Below are positions 58,641 through 64,000 of a stretch of DNA of 64,000 nucleotides, one piece after another. Within the stretch, counting starts at the first letter, position 1. Each line of letters begins with the position of its first letter. Source of the DNA: Halomonas sp. DQ26W (GTDB lineage Bacteria > Pseudomonadota > Gammaproteobacteria > Pseudomonadales > Halomonadaceae). The DNA lies in the NCBI RefSeq assembly GCF_003339685.1, contig NZ_QPKI01000001.1, positions 135,496 to 199,495 of the forward strand, in the 5' to 3' direction. The position numbers and the translations under genes were made by a program. Below the pieces are notes generated by a model. That model was not told the origin of the DNA. It ran no database searches and saw only the letters and a list, made by a program, of their open reading frames with translations.

Positions 58641-59972
58641 TCAGAAGCGATAGGTCAGCTGCGCGCCGAAGCCATGGGCCTCGTTCTTGTAGTCCGCGGT
58701 GTAAGCCAACTCAGTTTCTGCTCCAGTGTCAGCATGATCCGTCCGTGTTTGATCAACTTGCGTACTGCGCTCAGTCAGATAGGAGTAAGCAAGGTCGACC
58801 GTCAGATTGTCCATGGGCGTCCAGCCGGCGCCAATCGAGAAGATACGGCGATCATCGGAGGGGATTCGTGCGCTGCGAAATTCATCGCTAGTAGGCGTGA
58901 AGTCCAGGGTCACACCGGCACGCAGCGCCAGCTGCGGATTGAGCTGGTACTCGCCGCCCACGCCATAGGCCCAGGCATTCGAGTAATCCTGATTTTCCCG
59001 AGTGATCGTGTCGCCCGCATCATTGGTCACATGGATTTCATCGAAGCGACTCCAGCGAACCCAGGAGGCACCCGCCATCAGCTTCAAGCGGTCGCTCATC
59101 TGCTGGGTCACGGAGAAGTTGATGGTTTCTGGCGTTACCAGATTCAAGCGTGCGTTGTCCTCCAGCGGCTCGAGTGTACTAGGATTGATAGCCACAGACC
59201 CATCGGGATCGGTTGCCCTGTAGCTACCAGTAAGGGTGTAGTCGACTTTCGAGCGATACGTAAGGCCCAACGTGGTTTCAGGAACCGGCTGGAAGATGAC
59301 GCCTAAATTATATCCCCAGGCATCGTCGTCACCTTCCACACGAGAATCTAAATCAGAAGCCGGATCATTTGGCGCCAAGGGTGTTGGCACCTGCCGGTGC
59401 AGTTCACCATCTACCCGGTTATAGGTAATGCCGGCACCCACGGCCCATTGGTCGTTAAAGCGATAGGAAACTGTCGGCTGAGCGCTCATCACTCGCAGCT
59501 CGGTATAGTTGCCTAGGTTGCGGCCAACGAAACCATCTTCATAATCCGTCTTGGAGCCAAACGGGGCGTAGACACCAAAGCCAAAGGCCAGCTGCTCATT
59601 GACGGGATGCGCATAGAAGGCAAAGGGGATCAGAGTCCCCGGCACCATATCCCCTTCAGAGCTGCCCTCAGTTTCAACTGTGAGGCCAGCATTGACGATT
59701 GTTCGACTCGCCTCGGCATTGCGAATCCGGCTATTGACGTTCAGATAGGTCCCACCCGCGGTCAACTGCGCCCGGTCGAGGAAGGACATGCCCGCCGGGT
59801 TGCCGAAGACGATGGTGGCGTCGTTGACGTTGGAGCTGCGCCCGGCGTGGCCATAGCCCTGGCCGCTGACGCTCTGTTCGTTGATCTGGTAACCACCGGC
59901 GCTGGCCTGGCTGGCGAAGGCCGCGGCGGCAACCGCCACGGCCCAGGTAAGCTTGTTGAACTTGTTATGCAT
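58641..59972 (-). CDS. fadL: Outer-membrane long-chain fatty acid transporter
   Basis: The 443-aa FadL-family beta-barrel has a signal peptide (MHNKFNKLTWAVAVAAAAFA then SQASA). The conserved N-terminal hatch has GYQINEQSVSGQGYGHAGRS, and the diagnostic NPAG appears in ATIVFGNPAGMSFL. The barrel ends with an aromatic terminal residue (AQLTYRF). GGAGGAGGA lies before the ATG at 59972. It takes up long-chain fatty acids or other hydrophobic compounds. The promoter gap contains a PsrA-like palindrome. Confidence 0.93.
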   Translation of the reverse strand: MHNKFNKLTWAVAVAAAAFASQASAGGYQINEQSVSGQGYGHAGRSSNVNDATIVFGNPAGMSFLDRAQLTAGGTYLNVNSRIRNAEASRTIVNAGLTVETEGSSEGDMVPGTLIPFAFYAHPVNEQLAFGFGVYAPFGSKTDYEDGFVGRNLGNYTELRVMSAQPTVSYRFNDQWAVGAGITYNRVDGELHRQVPTPLAPNDPASDLDSRVEGDDDAWGYNLGVIFQPVPETTLGLTYRSKVDYTLTGSYRATDPDGSVAINPSTLEPLEDNARLNLVTPETINFSVTQQMSDRLKLMAGASWVRWSRFDEIHVTNDAGDTITRENQDYSNAWAYGVGGEYQLNPQLALRAGVTLDFTPTSDEFRSARIPSDDRRIFSIGAGWTPMDNLTVDLAYSYLTERSTQVDQTRTDHADTGAETELAYTADYKNEAHGFGAQLTYRF

Positions 59973-60083
59973 GTCTCGATGTCCTCCTCCAGATGCGAGC
60001 TGGAGCTGGTTATGTAATGCACCCTCGCCGGGATGCTCTGCTAACAACACAGTTTTCGCCCAAAGCGGGCCAAGGATCAAGGC

Positions 60084-60096
60084 CAAACGTTCGTTT
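60084..60096. promoter_or_regulatory. Candidate PsrA/FadR-type operator upstream of fadL
   Basis: CAAAC-GTTC-GTTT, an inverted repeat matching the pseudomonad PsrA consensus as I know it (G/CAAAC-N2-4-GTTTG/C), about 112 bp before the fadL ATG. It sits in an AT-richer stretch of the 361-bp fadL/VOC divergent gap, where I see no gene. Function is inferred. Confidence 0.4.
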
Positions 60097-60333
60097 TAAT
60101 GTCTATACGCTTCATACTTTAGACTAATTGCTTGTTAAATCCTCGAACTTTCATTGCTCTAGCCAATACAGGTAACTGCATCCGCGATGCCGGGCCGATG
60201 CCCTAGAGAAGCCACTCGCCGCCAGCACCAAGGACAAGGAGCCACGCCGAGGCGCGCCCCAGGTCAGCGGCGGCGGTGAATGCCAAGCCACGCGGTGCTA
60301 GGCTGAAAGGAACACGGCAATAGGGAGAAAAGC

Positions 60334-60753
60334 ATGCCCCGACTCGACGGCGTCCTGGAAACCGCGCTCTACGTGGAGGATATGGACAGGGCACGCGCCT
60401 TCTTCGAAGGCGTGATGGGACTCGAAGCGTTCAACGCCGACCATCGCTTCACCGCCTACGATGCCGGCGCCGGCTCAGTGCTACTGCTGTTCGGCCAGGG
60501 CGAAACCCTGGAGACCGTGGTGCTACCAAATAACATGGGCACCATACCGCCCCACGACGGCAAGGGGCGGCTCCACCTGGCCTTCGCCATTTCAGCAGAG
60601 GCGCTGCCTAAGTGGGAGGCCCAGCTCTATGACCATGGCGTGATCATCGAGGGACGCACCCACTGGCCCCGCGGTGGCGAAAGCATCTACTTTCGCGACC
60701 CCGATGGACATCTGGTCGAGCTGGCGACGCCAGGCGTCTGGCCTAATTATTAG
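60334..60753 (+). CDS. VOC-superfamily (glyoxalase-fold) protein
   Basis: The 139-aa protein has two beta-alpha-beta-beta-beta modules: ETALYVEDMDRARAFFEGVM and, in the second half, GGESIYFRDPDGHLVELATP, which has the metal-binding Glu typical of glyoxalase/bleomycin-resistance/dioxygenase proteins. Metal ligands (His in RLHLAFAI, Glu in HLVELAT) look intact. Substrate unknown. AGGGAG lies before the ATG. It is convergent with and overlaps the YitT-family gene by 4 nt. Confidence 0.85.
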   Translation: MPRLDGVLETALYVEDMDRARAFFEGVMGLEAFNADHRFTAYDAGAGSVLLLFGQGETLETVVLPNNMGTIPPHDGKGRLHLAFAISAEALPKWEAQLYDHGVIIEGRTHWPRGGESIYFRDPDGHLVELATPGVWPNY

Positions 60754-61367
60754 GAAACGCCCATATAGCGGCCGGGTTTATGATTCAAGGCAATAATCAG
60801 GTTGAGCGCCACGGCCCCCAGTACCGAGAGCCCTACTCGGTCGGCCGGCAGCACCATCAGGGCGGCAAGCATGATTAACCCGTCGATAGCGAGCTGCACA
60901 TAGCCGGCGCGCAGCCCGTAGCGCCCCTGCAGGTAGAGCGCCAGGATATTGATGCCTCCCAGGCTGGTGCGGTGACGAAACAGCACCAGCATGCCGATGC
61001 CGATCAGGCTTCCCCCCATCAGGGTGGCATAGAGCGGGTTGAGGCTTTCGATCGTGATCCACTGTCCGGTCAGCTCGGAGAACAGCGATACGAGACCGAT
61101 GGCGACGAAGGTGCGCAGCGTGAACGACCAGCCCATGCGTTTCACGGCCAGGTAGTAAAACGGTAGATTGATCAGGAAAAACCATATACCGAAGCGCCAG
61201 CCGGTGGCGTACTGCAGCAGGAAGGCCATGCCGGCGGTGCTGCCGGTGAGCAGTAGGGCTTGGGTATAGAAGGCCACCCCCAGCGCCACGAACAGCGTGC
61301 CCACCAGCATCGCCATGACATCCTCGTAGGGGCGATGAGGATCGGTCGATAGATCTTGCGGATCCAT
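60750..61367 (-). CDS. YitT-family (DUF161) membrane protein
   Basis: A 205-aa integral membrane protein with about five to six hydrophobic helices: VMAMLVGTLFVALGVAFYTQ, LLTGSTAGMAFLLQYATGWR, IWFFLINLPFYYLAVKRMGW. The GGSLIGIGMLVLFRHRTSLG and GGINIL block is typical of YitT proteins. It lacks the cytoplasmic DUF2179 domain of longer members. Function unknown, probably a transporter. ATG at 61367 with AAGGAA upstream. Confidence 0.85.
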   Translation of the reverse strand: MDPQDLSTDPHRPYEDVMAMLVGTLFVALGVAFYTQALLLTGSTAGMAFLLQYATGWRFGIWFFLINLPFYYLAVKRMGWSFTLRTFVAIGLVSLFSELTGQWITIESLNPLYATLMGGSLIGIGMLVLFRHRTSLGGINILALYLQGRYGLRAGYVQLAIDGLIMLAALMVLPADRVGLSVLGAVALNLIIALNHKPGRYMGVS

Positions 61368-61475
61368 GCAGCATTCCTTGTGAAACATCGAGTTCCGCGA
61401 GCCACCGCGGTGAGCAGCTATCGGGAGAGGACGTTTACCGGATGGGTCGGGAGAGCACGTTGATCCAGCTCGCCT

Positions 61476-63284
61476 TCAGACGCTCTCGTCCGCCTCGGCA
61501 TACTCGACCATCAACTGCAGCGACTCTCGCCCCTTCCAACGGTTGCGGCTGAGCCGATAGGCGCAGCGCAGCCGATCACCCAGGCCGAAGGCCGGTAGCT
61601 CGCCGGGGGTCAGGGCGCGGAACCAGATCGCCCGCAGGCTCACCACCCCCGCCGAGAGGGTCATCATCAGGTGGCTGCCGTCGGCCCCCACCGGACGTAG
61701 CGCTTCTACCAGGAACTCTCCTTCGAACAGGGGGGCGTCAAATTCCCGTCCGTAGGGGGCCAGCCTCTCCAGCTCGTCCAGCGTCGACAGATCGAACTGG
61801 GCGGGCAGCAGTTTACCGTCGGTGAGCACATGGGGAAAGAGCGCGATCCCTCCCAACTGCTCGGCCACCGCCTCCAGGAAAGCCGTACGGAATGCGTCGA
61901 AGTGGTCGACCGGCACGCCGACCCCCGCTGCGCCACGATGCCCGCCAAAGCGGGGTAGCGAATCGGGGGCCAGCTCGAAGGTACGCTGCAAGGCATCACG
62001 CAGGTGCAGCGCCTCAATGGAGCGTCCGGAGCCGGTGAGCATGCCGGAGGCCGCCGCCGGGGTCATCACCAGGGCGGGCCGACCATAGGCCTGAACCAGG
62101 CGCGAGGCGACGATGCCCTGCACCCCAGCGTGGCCGCCCTCGAGGAATACTACGATGGCCGGCTGATTGGCATCAAGCTGCGGCACCGCCAGCAGGCGCG
62201 CCTGTTCGGCCATGTCGGCCTCGATTGCCTTGCGCGACTGATTGTCCTGGTCCAGCACCTCGAGATGACGCTGCGCCGCACCGTCCTCCTCTGCGAGCAT
62301 GAAGTGCAGTGCCTCATAGGGGTCGTCGAGACGCGAGCGGGCGTTGATCCGTGGCCCCATCTGGAAGGCCAGCGTCTCGGCGGTAAAGGGTGTGCTGTCC
62401 TCTCCCAGCCGAGCGGCCATGGCGCGCCAGCAGGCCGCCTCCATGCGATTGATCAGCGTCAATCCATGGCTGACCACTGCGCGATTGGCCGGGCTCGCCC
62501 CCAGGGAGACGCAGTCCGCCACGGTACCCAGTGCCACGTAGGAGAGCCAGGGCGAGAGCTTGGGCGTGGCGCTGGGCAGCGCACCCCACTCGATCAGCAC
62601 CTGGCGCGCCAGGGACATGACCAGCCAGGCCACCATGCAGCCGGCGATGGTGGCATCGGGATAGTCGCAGTCGTCTCGCGTCGGGTTGACGACGGCATGG
62701 GCCGAAGCCGGTGGCCCCTCCACCGGCAGGGCGTGATGGTCGCTGACCACCACGTCGATGCCGGCCGCCTTGAGCCGGGCGATGCGCGGCTCGTCGGAGC
62801 TACCACAGTCGGCGGTGATGACCAGGCTCGGCCGCGGTTTCAGCGACAGCGTGCGCTCCACCAGCGGCAGGCTGATGCCATAACCATCAAAGATACGGTG
62901 ACCGATCAGGCTGTGCAGGCGCGCCTCGGGCACACCGAACAGCTCGACCAGGGTGCGTCGGATGACCACGTGGGAGGTGATGCCATCGACATCGTAGTCG
63001 GTAAGGATACCGATATGCTCGCCTTCAACCACGGCCTGGGCGATTCGCTCCGCGGCACGGCGGCCGTCGGCGAGGCGCTCCGGGTGCTCGAGATAGCGCA
63101 GGCTGGGCTGGGTCAGGGGCGCCAGCTCACCCTCGTATCCGGCCAGGCGACCGGCCAGCACGCGGGCCTGCAGTTCGGTCAGGCCTTCGGCCTGGGCGCG
63201 GGCATACAGCGCCTGGTTGCGCGGCCGAGGCAGCAGCCGTGGCCTGAGTCGGGCATGCAGGTCGGGGGGCGCAATCACGTCCAA
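61476..63284 (-). CDS. recJ: Single-stranded-DNA-specific exonuclease RecJ
   Basis: 5'-3' ssDNA exonuclease in RecF-pathway recombination and mismatch repair. DHH-superfamily motifs are present: LTDYDVDGITSH, ITADCGSS, VVSDHHALP, GTVADCVSLG; the DHHA1 domain carries GGHAGVQGIVASRL and RFGGHRGAAGVGV. The N-terminus is ambiguous. I use TTG 63284, which has AGGAG 6 nt upstream (602 aa); a TTG at 63332 with a poor site would give 618 aa. Confidence 0.94.
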   Translation of the reverse strand: MDVIAPPDLHARLRPRLLPRPRNQALYARAQAEGLTELQARVLAGRLAGYEGELAPLTQPSLRYLEHPERLADGRRAAERIAQAVVEGEHIGILTDYDVDGITSHVVIRRTLVELFGVPEARLHSLIGHRIFDGYGISLPLVERTLSLKPRPSLVITADCGSSDEPRIARLKAAGIDVVVSDHHALPVEGPPASAHAVVNPTRDDCDYPDATIAGCMVAWLVMSLARQVLIEWGALPSATPKLSPWLSYVALGTVADCVSLGASPANRAVVSHGLTLINRMEAACWRAMAARLGEDSTPFTAETLAFQMGPRINARSRLDDPYEALHFMLAEEDGAAQRHLEVLDQDNQSRKAIEADMAEQARLLAVPQLDANQPAIVVFLEGGHAGVQGIVASRLVQAYGRPALVMTPAAASGMLTGSGRSIEALHLRDALQRTFELAPDSLPRFGGHRGAAGVGVPVDHFDAFRTAFLEAVAEQLGGIALFPHVLTDGKLLPAQFDLSTLDELERLAPYGREFDAPLFEGEFLVEALRPVGADGSHLMMTLSAGVVSLRAIWFRALTPGELPAFGLGDRLRCAYRLSRNRWKGRESLQLMVEYAEADESV

Positions 63285-63379
63285 GCGTGGCTCCTGTGGT
63301 TCGGTATGAGACAGAAAACGAGACGAGGCCAAGTGATCAAACGCCTGCCCGGCAGGCTACGGGCGCAGACAGATGCGAG

Positions 63380-63462
63380 GGGCGCCGGGGACAGGTCCCG
63401 GAGTGCCGTACCACCGAGGAGGCGCTGCAGCACCACTCGGGGCTGGCATCCATGGCGAGGGA
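63380..63462 (-). repeat. Decayed copy of the structured repeat beside copy E
   Basis: Contains the GGCGCCGGGGACAGGTC arm at 63381-63397 and, in opposite orientation, a GGAGGCGCTG-type core at 63417-63429 with GGCATCCATGGC (63445-63456). It resembles the family core, but the stems are broken. It abuts copy E within the 266-bp recJ-thrC gap. Confidence 0.4.
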
Positions 63463-63463
63463 C

Positions 63464-63559
63464 GCCGGGGACAGGTCGTAGAGGAGGTCATTTGCCAGGG
63501 ATGGCAAATGTAGCGCCCAGGGATGGGTTCACAGCGCCTCCTCGAAGACCTGTCGCCGG
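63464..63559 (+). repeat. Structured intergenic repeat, copy E
   Basis: The outer stem is GCCGGGGACAGGTC (63464-63477) / GACCTGTCGCCGG (63547-63559), with the same single mismatch as copy B. The inner stem is GAGGAGG/CCTCCTC (63481-63487, 63537-63543). Hairpin 1 is ATTTGCCA-GGGA-TGGCAAAT (63490-63509). Hairpin 2 is CCCA-GGGA-TGGG (63516-63527). Confidence 0.78.
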
Positions 63560-63598
63560 AACAGCCCCGAGCCAATCAGCGACGGCCAACGAACGTCT

Positions 63599-64000
63599 TT
63601 ACCGGCGGTTTTCCACCACGAACTTCTGCACCTCGGCCAGCTCCGCCGGCAGCACCGTGTAGCGCTCCTCCCGCTCCAGCAGGTCGTCCATATGCGGCGG
63701 CAGCGGCACCCCGGGGAAGCCGGCCTTGACCACCGCCTCGGCGAACTTGGCCGGATGGGCCGTGGCCAGGGTGATCATCGGCGTTTCGGCATCGGCCCGG
63801 GCCCGCTCGGCGGCACGGTAGCCGGTGGCGGTGTGCGGATCGAGAACCTCCTTGGTGCGATGATGCGCCTCGCGGATCACCTCGAGGATGGTGGTGTCGT
63901 CGACGCTGTGGCTGGCGAACAGCTTGCGCAGCCTGGCCAACGGCGCCTCGGCCAGCGCGGTGGGCTCGGACTGGAAACGCTCGAGCAGGCCTCGCACGGC
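63599..64000 (-). CDS. thrC: Threonine synthase, C-terminal part (runs off right edge)
   Basis: The last ~133 codons of a PLP enzyme that makes threonine from O-phosphohomoserine. The C-terminal region VIREAHHRTKEVLDPHTATG and MITLATAHPAKFAEAVVKAG, ending KFVVENRR, is characteristic of proteobacterial ThrC (class with DPHTAxG and LxTAHPAKF). The start and the PLP lysine lie outside the window. Confidence 0.93.
   Translation of the reverse strand, partial: AVRGLLERFQSEPTALAEAPLARLRKLFASHSVDDTTILEVIREAHHRTKEVLDPHTATGYRAAERARADAETPMITLATAHPAKFAEAVVKAGFPGVPLPPHMDDLLEREERYTVLPAELAEVQKFVVENRR

Overview
The window is a GC-rich (roughly 60-65 % by eye) gammaproteobacterial chromosome segment made almost entirely of housekeeping genes. 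Gene order and protein sequences look most like the Halomonadaceae (Halomonas-like). That assignment is inference from recognition, since no database search was possible. I see no prophage, transposase, CRISPR array, plasmid function, rRNA or tRNA.

Region 1 (1-16027, all minus strand) is the classical envelope/translation cluster. Read in transcription order it is rpsB-tsf-pyrH-frr-uppS-cdsA-dxr-rseP-bamA-skp-lpxD-fabZ-lpxA-lpxB-rnhB, then dnaE running off the left edge. Many junctions overlap, several starts are GTG or TTG, and bamA has its own near-consensus promoter. Region 2 (16341-24093, plus) is map-glnD-dapC-yffB-dapD-dapE plus a small unknown gene: protein maturation, PII nitrogen signalling and the succinylase branch of lysine/diaminopimelate synthesis. 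Region 3 (24094-36446) is a looser mosaic: a membrane-anchored cold-shock-domain protein, slyX, trxB, a small cysteine-rich protein, acnA, a GAF/degenerate-GGDEF/EAL signalling protein, maeA, a newly proposed 46-residue ORF, trpS and ald.

Region 4 (36614-46644) carries a hotdog thioesterase, a DUF2007/zinc-ribbon protein, rlmI, mutM, rpmB-rpmG and radC on the minus strand, then coaBC-dut-algC-argB-slmA on the plus strand. Region 5 (46730-53504) is rpoH, ftsX-ftsE-ftsY, rsmD-zapB, and rimI-holD-bolA. Region 6 (53540-64000) holds a DHA2-type drug exporter, an unknown gene, lysS-prfB (prfB with its programmed +1 frameshift), fadL with a possible PsrA-type operator, a VOC/glyoxalase-fold protein, a YitT-family membrane protein, recJ and the 3' end of thrC.

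The most interesting non-coding signal is a family of intergenic elements of about 95-180 bp (copies at 1026, 25216, 34921, 55515 and 63464, with a decayed copy at 63380). All copies fold into the same multi-helix shape: an outer stem, an inner 7-bp stem and two small hairpins. The helices are maintained by paired (compensatory) changes between copies, which points to selection on secondary structure or to spread as a REP/MITE-like unit. Other signals are an 83/84-bp direct repeat next to radC, a nested long hairpin after the cold-shock gene, and two independent 24-bp tandem arrays, one in the coaBC linker and one across the ftsX stop codon.
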